A stretch of 64,000 bases of DNA from Akanthomyces muscarius (GCF_028009165.1 NW_026611618.1:620001-684000), one strand, 5' to 3'. Positions 34,589 through 45,793 are shown, counted from the stretch's first letter. Notes: a model not told the origin generated them from the letters alone. Made by a program: numbers and translations.

Positions 34589-36376
34589 ATGCAGTCCATG
34601 TTTGTTGCGTTGGTATGCAGCGCTGCTGGCCTTCTTGGCTTGGCAGCTGCTTCAAACGAATATGTTCTCAACAATCAGTCCACAGCGACTTTCAATTCTG
34701 CGTCCGTGGCAAACTCTACATCCAATTGTACTCTTTACACTGTTCAAAGCGGTGACAGCTGCGAAACTGTCTTTTATAAGACAAACGCGACCTATGCTCA
34801 GCTACTGCGTTGGAACCCAAAGTTGAGTCCTTCTTGCGAGTAAGTGCACTCCCCGTCACCATGCTGATACTAACTGAAACGCTAATTGATTCAGCAACTT
34901 GGAGAGCTTCTCCCAAGGCCTTTGCGTAAGCAACCCGACGGACACGGGCTTCGCCATTTCCACCAATACTGTTGGTGCTTCGTCAACGGCCTCGACCCCA
35001 GCGTAAGTATTGACCACCTTATTTATATGAGATGAAATCCCTCAAATTTTGCATTACATACTAAATCGACGGCAGAACAATTCCATCTCCTACAGGAGAC
35101 AAGACCAACCCCAACTGTGGCCGATTCTACCAACTTGGTCCTGATGAAGACTGCGGTACCATAGCAATCAAGGCGGGCATTACCCAAAAAGACTTGTGAG
35201 TGGTGCTGGTTTTTTTTTTTCATAAGTCCCCAAGTTAACCAGGTTTACTATAGCATCTTTCTGAACCCCGAAGCTGGTGACGATTGCAAAGCAATCAAGC
35301 AGGGCTATTACTACTGCGTCCAGCCCGTCGGGCGCATTGAGGACTACCCGGGCTACGGCCAGCGTTCTCTGCCCCCATTCACTCCTATACCTGTCAAAAC
35401 GACTACCAGGGTTAACTCAGGATCGAGCTCTAGCCCGTCCGCCCAGGCTGCAGTGCCTACGGCTAGTGGTACACGAGTTGATTGCTATAGGTTCGTCAGC
35501 CAAGCCGAATCATGACAAAGGATGAACTAAGCAACGCAACAACAGATATTCCTGGCTCGATCTTAGTGACGATACGTCTCTTTCCACTTGCGATGGTTGG
35601 GCCTTCACTTGGGAGATCTCTCTAGACGTATGAACCCCTCTCCATCTCTCTGAGACTGGTATACTTATGTGGACTGATAGGACTTTCTGCTATGGAATCC
35701 ATCTTTGAACCCAGCCGCTCAGTCGTCAACAACCGGGGGTGCGACTGACCCCACGCCCTCTCCTGCTGTATGTACCGTGCCCAGAGGCACGCAATACTGT
35801 GTTGAATTGTCGCGGCCGACTCCCACTTCGACTTCCACGGGTAAGCTCGACCGCGAGACAGTATACCCAAGGGTATAGCACCGCATATACTGATGGCTAG
35901 TAGGAGAGCCCACGCCGGACCCCCCGTCTCCCCGCGCATCGGGTGAAATCTCGGACTGCACATCATGGTACCTCGTGCGAAAGGGCGAGACGTGTAGCAG
36001 CGTCTTGACCATGGCCCAGCTCAATTTGGCGCAGTTCTACAAGATGAACCCTTCCATTGGATCTGATTGCACCAGCCTGGTCATCGGTACGAACTATTGC
36101 ATCTCGACGCTGTCAAATGGTAATCCTCCCGATGATGACGATGATGGTACCCCGACGACCACTTCCGCGCCGGTCGCCACGCCGACTCCCACCCAGCCGG
36201 GTATGATTGACTATTGTAACAAATTTTACCAGGTCATGGACGGGGACAAGTGTGGATCACTCTGTAAAGCTAATGGAATCGGACTGTCGGACTTGTTCAA
36301 ATGGAACCCAGACATTGGATCTGCTTGCAAGAACATGAAGACTGGGAATTACGTTTGCGTTGGGGCATCCCATTAG
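34589..36376 (+). CDS. Secreted multi-LysM protein, five LysM modules, 476 aa
   Basis: Seven exons are inferred: 34,589-34,839, 34,895-35,002, 35,076-35,195, 35,254-35,490, 35,546-35,627, 35,681-35,840 and 35,904-36,376. All introns are 53-73 bp with GT...AG ends, and the exons sum to 1,431 nt in one frame. A signal peptide (MQSMFVALVC..., residues 1-21) is followed by LysM modules at about 47-94, 134-181, 237-306 (degenerate), 338-385 and 423-471, each with the GDxC and FxxxNP pattern and separated by Ser/Thr/Pro-rich linkers. LysM modules bind chitin; fungal multi-LysM proteins are secreted effectors or chitin-coating proteins. The gene is divergent from the chitinase, a pairing known from subgroup-C chitinases in other fungi. 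Start chosen at 34,589 because it opens the signal peptide; an in-frame start codon at 34,556 would bury it. Confidence 0.88.
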
Positions 36377-36707
36377 TAATGGTAGATCCATCTCTCGGTA
36401 GTAATAGACTCGCTGGATGGCTCATTCATGTTGACCTTTTCTTTCAATAGCTGCACAATGAGAACATTGCCAGGCTTGACGCCTAGGATTTTGTGAAAGA
36501 ATTATATGGACAGATAGCTCAATTTTGTGGAGGCGGAAGCCTAGACATCTTTGTGTTTCTCATGTATTGAGGGAAGGGCTGCTGTAAGCCTAGGGGGTTT
36601 ATGTGTGAAATGTGAATAAAATAATCTTAATTCATACATTAGCAGTACTTTCCCCAGTGATCTTTTTCCCAGTCCATCAAATGGTTTTTTTTTCTTCAAC
36701 GGGAACC
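36377..36707. other. Intergenic, convergent gene ends
   Basis: The 331 bp between the stops of the LysM gene and the F-box gene hold the 3' ends of both. Apart from a possible polyadenylation signal nothing is identifiable. Confidence 0.5.
36615..36620 (+). terminator. Possible polyadenylation signal AATAAA
   Basis: AATAAA about 240 bp downstream of the LysM stop on the plus strand. Fungal poly(A) signals are loose, so this is only a candidate. Confidence 0.3.
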
Positions 36708-38348
36708 CTATTCCGAGTAATGGCCAAGGCGGAAGAGGTCTTGGCGTTGCAAGTTGGGCAATTCCCAGTCACAGTCGAGCTCATCTTTCATAGTTCCAAC
36801 GCCATAGTGAACCCTGTTATCGCCCCACTGTATGGGATTCTCTCCATCATCGCCGTATAAAAACTCGTTAACCGCATCGCTAATCCAAATACCACATGTT
36901 GACTCGGGATGGAAGAGATAATCTGGCAGAGCGGCGATAACCGTAGGTCGTTGGCCGCTCGGCCATGAAGGCCAGTCAAGCCTGGTTTTCATGGCATCAA
37001 ATAGCGCTCTATAATGACCATTTACGCCCACAAAGGACAGGAAGGTCAACTCCACGGAACGTAGAGATTTAGGCAGTAGCGCAAGTGTTGATGTCAAATC
37101 GTCAACATCCACGACGAACTCAGAAATGCCAAAGTGTCTAAGGTTTTTCCACGTTTCCACAGGAAGCATTGATTGAAGAGGCGGGAATGAGGACTCGTTA
37201 TCGGAAGCGTCAGCGCGAAGTCGAAAGTGTTCAAGACCGGGAGCCTTTTCGAGGAGACTCCGAAAGTTTCCATTGATAAGAGGGTCCCAACCTTCATCCT
37301 CCAATCCTCCGATTATAATCGGTAGGTCCAGACGCCGTAATCCTCGCTGCAAAACGGTGGCTAGGTTGTCGTAGTCCACGGACGGCTGGCCGAGCATGTG
37401 CGGGTTGAGGCCGGTGTTTAACCCGTGCACATCAAACACAAGCTCCGGCGGCACCAGATGCGGCTGTTGGGCCAACACCTGGAGTATGGAGACAACGCCT
37501 CGCCACAGCATCCGATGTTCTTCTGCTGCTAGGCTCTGCATAGGAGCACGAGGCCATGCCGGGGTATAATGCACAAAATTACCATCGCGGTATGGCCAGC
37601 CACGAGGGAGCACATAGTTGAGCCCAAAGGGAAGGGAACGGATCGTTGGTGTATGGTACCGGGGGCTGTATAGAGCTCCGTGAGCGGCCGGCGTAATTGT
37701 GATGCGCTTCAGAGCGGGGAAGCGGCCGATTCCATAGCGTAGAGCCTCGATATCAGCGTCCACCTCGGCGGTTTTCACCTGCTCCTTATAAAGCTTTTGA
37801 TACAGGCCCAGAGAGACCTTCGCATCAGGTCGTGCCGCCGTTTTCAGCGCGCGCTCGGTCACAACTGGATAACGCTTAGGGCTCATTTTGCTATACCTCC
37901 TCCTCGCGTCATCCGCGGTCTCCTCTAGCCTTTCACAGTACCACTTTTCCACGGGGCAAATTGGCATTCCACCCTCACCGTGGGAGACTTCATTGAGACG
38001 GTTGATCTCGTCGTATTCTTCCGTCTCATCTTCGTTATTAAGGGGGTTTACGCGACGCTGTTCTTGTTCCTCCGCGCTCAAGGGGAATAGCCTAGGTAGC
38101 CGAGCATCATCGTAGACGATTTCGGTGACCTGCTGACGGAGAGGATGATCCGCTATAGCCTTAAAGACAGCTATATCACGAGGATGTAGCGATAAATAGA
38201 CCCTCGGCAGGCGTAACGTGACGCTAGCTGAGAAGGAGGAATTGGTGAGCCGGAGTGCCTTCAAATCTTTATTATCCAAATATTGGCAAATGGACGTTTT
38301 GATTTCCGGCGGCAGCCCGGTCCAAGTATCTATTTCCGGCGAGGACAT
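36708..38348 (-). CDS. F-box protein, 546 aa (592 aa from an upstream ATG)
   Basis: One uninterrupted minus-strand frame. An F-box-like motif opens right after the second in-frame ATG (MSSPEIDTWTGLPPEIKTSI... LKALRLTNSSFSASV, about residues 8-42), which is why I prefer 38,348 over the ATG at 38,486; the extra 46 residues of the longer form look like translated leader. The remainder is a long region with leucine-rich, LRR-like blocks (LRRLDLPIIIGGLED, PGLEHFRLRA, LRHFGISEF, LRSVELTFLSFVG), typical of fungal F-box proteins that recruit substrates to SCF ubiquitin ligases. It lies between the two LysM genes and is convergent with the first, with no obvious functional link. Composition is normal and no lesion is seen. 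Confidence 0.75.
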   Translation of the reverse strand: MSSPEIDTWTGLPPEIKTSICQYLDNKDLKALRLTNSSFSASVTLRLPRVYLSLHPRDIAVFKAIADHPLRQQVTEIVYDDARLPRLFPLSAEEQEQRRVNPLNNEDETEEYDEINRLNEVSHGEGGMPICPVEKWYCERLEETADDARRRYSKMSPKRYPVVTERALKTAARPDAKVSLGLYQKLYKEQVKTAEVDADIEALRYGIGRFPALKRITITPAAHGALYSPRYHTPTIRSLPFGLNYVLPRGWPYRDGNFVHYTPAWPRAPMQSLAAEEHRMLWRGVVSILQVLAQQPHLVPPELVFDVHGLNTGLNPHMLGQPSVDYDNLATVLQRGLRRLDLPIIIGGLEDEGWDPLINGNFRSLLEKAPGLEHFRLRADASDNESSFPPLQSMLPVETWKNLRHFGISEFVVDVDDLTSTLALLPKSLRSVELTFLSFVGVNGHYRALFDAMKTRLDWPSWPSGQRPTVIAALPDYLFHPESTCGIWISDAVNEFLYGDDGENPIQWGDNRVHYGVGTMKDELDCDWELPNLQRQDLFRLGHYSE

Positions 38349-38735
38349 TTTTCTTACCGATAAGTATTGTGTGAGATCTAAACCGGATAACGGGAGCAGA
38401 CGAAGAGAATGTGTTGAGTCACGTGACGTAATGCCCTTGTTGCATCCCGTTATGGACTCTGATTGTCTCAATCGCGACGTATTCAACGTTGATTATTACT
38501 ATTTCATAGTACTGTCTATTGTGATGTTTTACTTGAGACGATGTGATGTATTTTACAAACCTCGTCTAAGCTCTAGTTACGACCACCACCTCGCCCTCGC
38601 TTGGAGCCCCAATTTCGAACCACTACTTACATGATCATATTCATCGCCTGCTCAGGTCATGGAACTGCCGATAGTTTTCTTTCTTGTCCGAAAAATGATC
38701 TTCACAAAATCCAGGTTCTATCTATCAGTGAGATA

Positions 38736-38978
38736 CAGTGGGTGGCAGAAAGTATTTGACCCTGCCAGGTATCGACGCCAACGGAGAAGATAAACGAATA
38801 TGTGCTTGGTAAGAAGACTCACGGCTAATTTACTTGTGCATGCGCGGGCAAATTGCCCAGGCACATGAGAGGGATGCGTCGGATTCATCCGCGCCCTACC
38901 GTGCCTGCAGAACGGATTGAGAAATTCGTAATAGTATCACAACCCTGGCAGGGGGCAAATACTTTCTGCCACCCACTG
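38736..38978. mobile_element. MITE, 243 bp, Tc1/mariner-type ends
   Basis: Terminal inverted repeats of about 33 bp (CAGTGGGTGGCAGAAAGTAT... at the left; its reverse complement at the right) are nearly perfect, with one mismatch in about 33 bases. TA flanks both ends (38,734-38,735 and 38,979-38,980), the target duplication of the Tc1/mariner superfamily. The interior has no coding capacity. The ends are well preserved and the element is not AT-shifted, so it may be recent. The source transposase is not in this window; the relic at 9,124-9,311 is of the same superfamily but its ends are unknown. Confidence 0.85.
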
Positions 38979-39833
38979 TATGAGATGTTGCACGCACCAA
39001 GCGCTGAAATTTCCCTAAAACAGCAGTTCCGCAGATTGTCCCAAGCTCGTCGGTGGCATGGCAGCCTTGATTCTGAGCTGGGGGTAACCCACTTTGTCTC
39101 CTTGTGATTGAAGGAAAACGGACAAGGTCCGCCAAGGAACTATTTTTGTATTTCTTGTGCCGCTTACCCGCTCTCCACCGTGACCCAGTCGATTCCTGCA
39201 CAAACCATGGAACCAAGGCGGCTCAGAGGTGGTGGGTGCCAACAAAACTGACGGCGGCCCTCCCTATCCATCGCGCCGCTTCCCCAAAGCAGATTAGAGT
39301 AATCATTTTAGCCTGATCGTGCTCAGCATTCAAACTATCCGCCACTTGATGAACTGCCGATCATTCTGGACCATATCGGCCCATATCCGAACGCCCGACG
39401 TTGGTGAGAATTCCCCACTAGTTACTCTATTAGGCGAGACGCTGCGCTGTACTTGCCACAACGCAAGGTACGATTCCTTCATGGTACCTGAACCCTGACA
39501 GACCACCCGCTATCCGCATACGGCCATCTTGCCGAAGAAATTTTCAAAACGGGTTTAGGGTGTAGTCCCATTCTTCTCTCGTCTTGGATATCATCTCCGT
39601 TGGCGTCTTCCATGGGGGCTGGCGCATTGAGCTCGCGCCACAGCCTGCTGCGCGAACCGAGGAACTCCATGAGTGTGCGCTAGGGATAGAGAGCGGGCGT
39701 ATGTACGAGCGGGCGATGCATCACTGATCGGGCACGACACGGTTGTTCAGCTTTCCCAGGCTAACTGAGCTAGCAATGGCACGCTGGGGTGGCGTTGGCA
39801 AGCCTCACGACAACCCATCCTGGTCCGGGCACC

Positions 39834-39839
39834 TATAAA
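39834..39839 (+). promoter_or_regulatory. TATAAA box of the second LysM gene
   Basis: TATAAA in the context gcacctataaacgtgg lies about 82-87 bp upstream of the ATG at 39,921, a usual place for a fungal TATA box with a short leader. Confidence 0.5.
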
Positions 39840-39920
39840 CGTGGAAAGTCAGCAACGGTTCTGTGGGAGAATGGGCGTGACGAACCATAGCCTCTGGAAT
39901 ACTCCTCCCAGTCTAGTACC

Positions 39921-41459
39921 ATGAAGATCTCAACATATGCGGCCCTGGCCTGCGTTTCTGGCGCTGCAGCCAACGTGACTCGCGTTCCGCATCAGCTTGC
40001 CAGTAAGCCAGGCGGGACAGTACCGCCGGGTACAACTAACCAATGCACTTTCTGGTACGAACCAGTGAAGGGCGATACTTGTGTTTCCATTGAGTCTGAC
40101 TGGGGCTTGGCACACAAAGACTTTGTTGCCTGGGTAGGTTGAATCTCTGCACGGCACACACTGTTGTTCTCCCCTCTAATTGTAGTGTTAGAATCCCTCT
40201 GTCAAGGATGATTGCAGCGGCCTCAAGGTCGGCTACTCATACTGCATTGAGGTGAACAATGGCGGCAGCATCACGACTCCTCCCCCTACATCGTCGACAA
40301 CAACAACTTCCACGTCTACATCTCCAACACCGCAAGTCCCTTCGCCTCACCAGGATGGCATCAAGACAGACTGCAAGACTTACTACATGGCTGTCAAGGG
40401 CGACACCTGTGCCAGCGTGACCGGCAGGTACGGCCTCAGCCTGAGCCAGTTCATGCAATGGAACCCGGCTGTGGACCAGAACTGCAACGGCTTTTGGGCG
40501 AGCTACTACTACTGCGTCGTCGTCGACGGCGTTACGCCGACTACCACGTCTTCCTCGTCGCCATCGGGTTCCCCGACTCCCAGCCCTACGCAGAGTGGCC
40601 TAATCGCTTCGTGCCGGAGGTTCTACGTCGCGAAAGCTGGGGATACTTGTGGCAAGATTTTCGACAGCTACGGCACCTTTTCTCTCGACGATTTCATCAA
40701 GTGGAATCCAGCCGTGGGCAAGGACTGCGGAGGGTTGTGGGCAGCCTATTACTACTGCGTTGGTGTTCCTGGCACTCCCACCTCTACGCCCTCCACGTCC
40801 AGCACACCGACATCGACTGAGCCGGCCAATGGGTAAGCACTCGCTGCCCGTCTCCCCATCCTTTCCGTCTTTACACTCACTGACTGGCCTCGTACAGAAT
40901 CCACACACCCAGGCCAACACAGTCCAACATGGTCAGCTACTGCGACAAGTTTGAGCTCGTCAAAGTCGGTGATACCTGTCAGAGCCTAACCAGCGAGAAT
41001 TTCATTTCCCTAGACGACTTTGTGAAATGGAATCCGGCTGTGGGCAAGGACTGTACCGGCCTCTGGGCCAACACGTACGCCTGCATCAGGGCCCAGCCCG
41101 CATTCACCTTCGGCACCTACTACCACAACAACTGCAGCGGCACCATTCACAACGCCGCAAGCATCGCCATGGACAGCGACGGCGCATGCTTCGACACTGA
41201 CTGCCAGGTGGCCTCTCTCAGCGCTCTCTCATACGGCGCCTGCCCGGACGGGCAGTTGCAAGTCAGTTACTGGGAGAACACAGGCTGCACGGGCCAGTGG
41301 TTCGGATACGACTACACATCACGGAATACATGCTTCCGCGCCTGGACGGACGGTTATAAGTGGAAGTCGCTGCACCTTCGCTGCGCGAAGAAGAGCGACG
41401 ATTGCGTTTCGCAAAACCAGTGTAAGGCTGCCCCAGAGCCGGACCACAACCTTTGCTGA
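39921..41459 (+). CDS. Secreted four-LysM protein with C-terminal cysteine-rich domain, 471 aa
   Basis: Three exons are inferred (39,921-40,133; 40,192-40,832; 40,898-41,459; 1,416 nt in frame). The introns are 58 and 65 bp with GT...AG ends. Signal peptide about residues 1-18. LysM modules lie at about 42-90, 132-180, 212-261 and 300-348, all with the KGDTC/VGDTC core and a WNP motif, joined by Ser/Thr/Pro linkers. The last three are more alike, two sharing KWNPAVGKDC, which points to recent internal duplication. Residues 353-471 form an extra domain with about eleven cysteines (HNNCSGTI, CFDTDC, WENTGCTGQWFGYD, LHLRC) that I do not recognise. The protein likely binds chitin outside the cell, as an effector or wall-protecting lectin; the tail could add a second binding function. 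All four LysM modules look intact, in contrast to the degenerate third module of the neighbour. Confidence 0.88.
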
Positions 41460-42850
41460 GTTGATCGATCTGTCTGGATAAGGACAAGGTGAAGGCGGTA
41501 GTAGCATTATGAGAGCCATTATGTCTTTGATTTACCATACCAAATCCACCAAACAGCTTAATTCCCGGTCATCCTTCTGCACCACAACTGTAAACACCTC
41601 CTCTTGGGTCAAATATCTTGATCTAGCTACGGATATGTTTCCAGCCAGTTCGCAACAGAGCTTTCAATTGCTACACTGAAGAAACGTGGATGATATGCAG
41701 TCGACCGTATAAATGAATAGAACTAGATATAAAGTGCCTCGAAAGCCAGGCAGGCAGCGCGGCCGTGCGTAACCGCGGGCGATCCCCGCGACCCCACCAG
41801 TTGTACCCCGTAATACTTTATAACAGAGATCCTGCGTGCAGAGATGACTGCCACACAGCGCAGACCAGGCTGCCAAGTAACTAAACCATGCTTCATGCTA
41901 GATGTTCTAACGTAACTATAATAATAGCCAAGAGTGTGGCAGGTTAGACGTCTGGACGTTAGGTGATCGTTGCTCTGTACCTATGCTCCCCGTCCATCCC
42001 GTATTAATCCAACCTTCAACCGTGATCCTCCCGTGGGCGGCGATATCTCGAATAATGGGTCTTGAATTATGGACAATAGGCCTGACATCCAAGGGCGACT
42101 GGTCTATGCTCTCGCACCAAAGCATCTTAACCAGAGGTCAAGTATTGAAACAATCAGGTGCCGGCATCCACATCACAACATAGATACGTCATTATTAGAT
42201 CAAATACTTTATTCATCCCCAAAACTAAATCCCAAAAATACATCCCTTTTGCGCCAAGTTTCATTGCAAATAAACCATATCAACCATTAAACCCACAACA
42301 AGAACAAGACCAAGTGGCAGATCCAGATCCAAATCTAACGCAGTAAAAATTAGGCAAGAACAACTAACCAAAACAGCCCACCAAAAAAAGTGCCCAACGG
42401 GGGAACAATCAGAGTAAAGAGAATCAGCATCTTTCCATCCTTTCCACTCAGGAGAATACAAACACCTTATATATAGCATTAATAACCATAGTTTAAAAGT
42501 ACAGCTCGCTAAGACTTAATCTCGATAGTTCCTCTCAATTTTCCCATTTCCAAAAGCTAGCTCTTTTTAGGCCAGTTAGCAGGCTACATATTTCCAATCT
42601 GCCACCCAGTAGCTGGGCTACCTACTGCAGCGGGATTATACGGCTGTAGCTAAGCCCCTGCTATTAACCGCCAAAAGCTAGGTATTAGTGTGTATTATTG
42701 ACTGTGGCCTACTATCAACTAATGCGAACTGTTAGATCGGAATAGCGTATAGTAGCACTAATAATCACGGGATAGCTTTATACTCACCTAGCTAGGATTA
42801 CTTAGTATATAAATTAACTATAGGGTCAAATCACTACTATATAGTATAGA
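41460..42850. other. Intergenic region grading into AT-rich block 2
   Basis: Composition is normal up to about 42,500 and then rises in AT. Several frames of 60-75 codons occur on both strands and look like chance. No gene or RNA is recognised. Confidence 0.5.
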
Positions 42851-42952
42851 TTAGGTTAAAAAAGGCGTTATAAATTTGGAATTTAAGTTAGAAGATAAAT
42901 TCCCTAATAACTACCTTAAACTACCTTCTAGCTATATAATTAAAATTAAGAT

Positions 42953-43574
42953 ATAATATAGTTAATAAGTAAGTCGCCTAAATAAGTAAGTTACTTATAT
43001 TCCCTAACCTTTTATCTTTTAACTATTAATAACTTAACTATAATATAAAAAGAATATCTAAAATTAATTAAAATTCTCTTTCTTACTAATAATTATATTA
43101 CTAACTATATATTTTAACTCTTACTTTATAATAATTATAAATTTATATTTTATCTTTTACTTAACTTTTTATATTTATTTACTTTTTTAACTCTCTTATA
43201 TTTTATATAAAAAGAGATCTTTTAATTTATAACTTTATTTTTTTTAGTATACTAGTACTTACTAATTAGCTTATTTATAACTTTAAAGCTTTATACCTAA
43301 ATATATAAAAATATAATATAGTTAATAAGTAAGTTACTTAAATAAGTAAGTTATTTACTATATCTAATTTTTAGTACCCTTTATTTTAGTACTTTTATTA
43401 CTTAATAATAATTTATATAAATCTCTTTAAAAAAGATATATATTATTTTTACCTTTTAAGCTCTTAAAAAAAAAAACTAAAACTAAGTTATAAAAAAGCT
43501 ATATTAATTTATAATATACTTAAAAAGATCCTTACTAACTATATTACCCTTATAGTAAAAAAGTACTAACTCCT
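42953..43574. repeat. Two abutting fragments of the 1.86-kb element family
   Basis: 42,953-43,312 begins with the shared terminal motif (tatagttaataagtaag) and follows the left end of the 45.8-kb copy for about 350 bp. At 43,313 a second terminal motif in the same orientation starts a fragment that follows the other end of the element, as at 51,566 onward. This second fragment stops at the solo LTR insertion at 43,575. Confidence 0.55.
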
Positions 43575-43974
43575 TATAATAATAGCTTATTTACTAAGTT
43601 ATAGTAGGTCTGTTTCTTAGAGAGTAAGTTAGGCTAAAAGCTATAAGGTAGCACGTTCTTAAGTAGTAGGGGATAAATGGTTATTAAGAGTAGAACTCTT
43701 AATAGTGAAACTATTACTTAGATTGATTAATAGAGATCTAGACTACCTAGCTACTAGAATACTTCCTCTTTAAGTACTTATCTATCTCTCTATTATATTC
43801 CTTAGCTTACTGCGCTTACTAGTGATCGCAGTGCGCACCGCTTACCACGCTCACTAGTGGGCGAGGTGATCGGTCACGTGACTGTCTGTCCTAATCGGGT
43901 AATCTGTATGTGCCCGTAGGGCCGCTGCCTTGGCCGCTCCTACGCCCGCTTCTGTTCTTTCTTTATTTGTAACA
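43575..43974 (-). mobile_element. Solo LTR of the chromovirus family, 400 bp, target duplication CTCCT
   Basis: The reverse complement aligns with the LTRs at 24,971 and 31,360: it shares the cttactctctaagaaacaga and cttagtaaataagc blocks near the 3' end and the agagatct and taagagttctactctta blocks in the middle. Flanking CTCCT is present on both sides (43,570-43,574 and 43,975-43,979), a perfect 5-bp duplication, which marks a solo LTR left by LTR-LTR recombination. Its upstream half is GC-rich and clearly diverged from the full-length element's LTRs, so it comes from a different subfamily or an older source. Confidence 0.85.
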
Positions 43975-44926
43975 CTCCTCTTTTTAAGTTAGATAAGGAA
44001 TTACTACTAATAGTTTACTAAAATAATAGTTATAATAATAACTTAAAGGATAATATATATTTAAGTTTAAAGTAAAGCTATTTTACTTTTATAGCTAGAT
44101 ATTATAAACACTTTTAATAGTATTATTTATAAAATCCTAATTATAGTTATAAAAGAACTTAGCTTCCTTTTACTAATAGTAATATTAGTTTAGTCTTTTT
44201 TTAAGTTATATATATCTTAATTTAAAATAAATAGTATTAAGACTTAAATATAATAAGTTAAAAAAAGGGTTTTATAAAACTCTCTTTTTATTTATACTTT
44301 TTATCCTTTTTATAAGTTAAATTTATACTAAACTTAAAGTAATCCTAAGCCTTATTATAGTTAAGTTTACTAATAATACTAACTATTTTAGTATTAAATA
44401 AAATAGTAATAAAGTAACTACCTAGCTTTACTAGGCCTAAAAGGTCTATAAATACTAGATAGTAGATAATAGTATAGAATTTTTAGTTTTAAAGTTTACT
44501 ATCTTTTAATTCTAATATAGCTATATATTAGACTTAGGCCTATTTAAGCTTAGAGATAAAGAAATCGTTTTTAATAAGAAAGCCTAGATATTAAGAGTAT
44601 AACTTATACTCTCTTTTTTTTAATAAATATATAAGAAAAAAACTACTAAAAAGGTAAAAATACTAATATAAACTCTAAATAGCTCTATTAGGAAATTATA
44701 GAGGCTTTAAGGTAAAGTTATATAAGATATTTACTTATATAAGATTAGACTAATTATAACTATAAGTTTTATATTCTAATATTATTTAAAGATATAATAA
44801 TAAGCTTATTATAAAGTCTAAGTGTCTTTTAGGTAGCCTACTTATAAAGAGTTATTAGTATATTTAAAGTAACTATTACCTACTATATAGAAGTAAAGGT
44901 ATAAGTCCCCTCTCTTTATATTTATC

Positions 44927-45173
44927 TGTTATAAACTAGCCCTAGGGCGTCTATAAATAGGCGTTATAATTACTGTTAACTCTCTTAAGGAGAAGAAGGA
45001 GAAGAAATAAGAAGACAGCGAGCCCTTTCCTTTTCGTAGTAGTCTAGGTTTTATATAGAGTTAGTACGGAGTTTAGCTAAGGTCTTAATAAAGTCGACCT
45101 AGAGCTCAGCTAGCTAACGCTTAACCTATACCATTTAAGTTATAATAGTGGGCTAAAGCTTAGTACCTTTATA
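44927..45173 (+). mobile_element. Solo LTR, 247 bp, target duplication TTATC
   Basis: Starts TGTTATAAACTAGCC and ends CCTTTATA (ancestral CA probably changed to TA). The flanks read TTATC on both sides (44,922-44,926 and 45,174-45,178). It contains a purine-rich gagaagaaggagaagaaat segment. Homologous copies lie at 50,190-50,395 (inverted) and 50,861-51,108 (same orientation), and the opening resembles the reverse complement of the LTR at 16,889-17,116. Confidence 0.8.
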
Positions 45174-45793
45174 TTATCTTATAATATAAAGGCTTAAACT
45201 ATTATAAAATAAGAAACTAATAAAGCTTTAAAGTAGCTTTAATACGCCTTTATATAAGTCTTATAAGCTACTCTAATTATATATTAATAAAGATAATACT
45301 AACTAAAATATATCTCTAAACTACTTAAAGACCTCTTTTATAATTACCTTTACTAAAATAAATATAACTTATATTAAAATAAGTATAAAGTTAAATAATA
45401 AGTTACTACTTAATAGTACTATTATTAGGGCTATAAAGAAACCCTTTAATAATAATATTTATAATACCTTTAAACCTTTCTTATATATATCTTACCCTAA
45501 CTCTAACCTTTATAAAAGAACTACTTCTTTTTACTACCTTTATAATATATAATATCCCTAATAATATAACTATAAATAGTTATAATTAGACTAAATACTT
45601 TTCTCTATTAATAATATATTTTTAAATATAACTTAACTTTTTACTAATATAAGTCAAACTTAAAATATATCTACTATATACTCTTAAACTATATTATTTA
45701 ATATAACTAACCTACTTTTAATATACTTTTACTTTAAATAAGAAAAGATATTATATTTACCTTAAATAATTTAAATAAAGCTATATAAATTAA

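Larger units (their letters stand above)
38487..39920. other. Intergenic region between F-box gene and second LysM gene
   Basis: The 1.4 kb contain a MITE (38,736-38,978, listed separately) and the promoter of the downstream LysM gene. Small open frames occur on both strands, but none shows a domain or splice structure. Confidence 0.5.
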
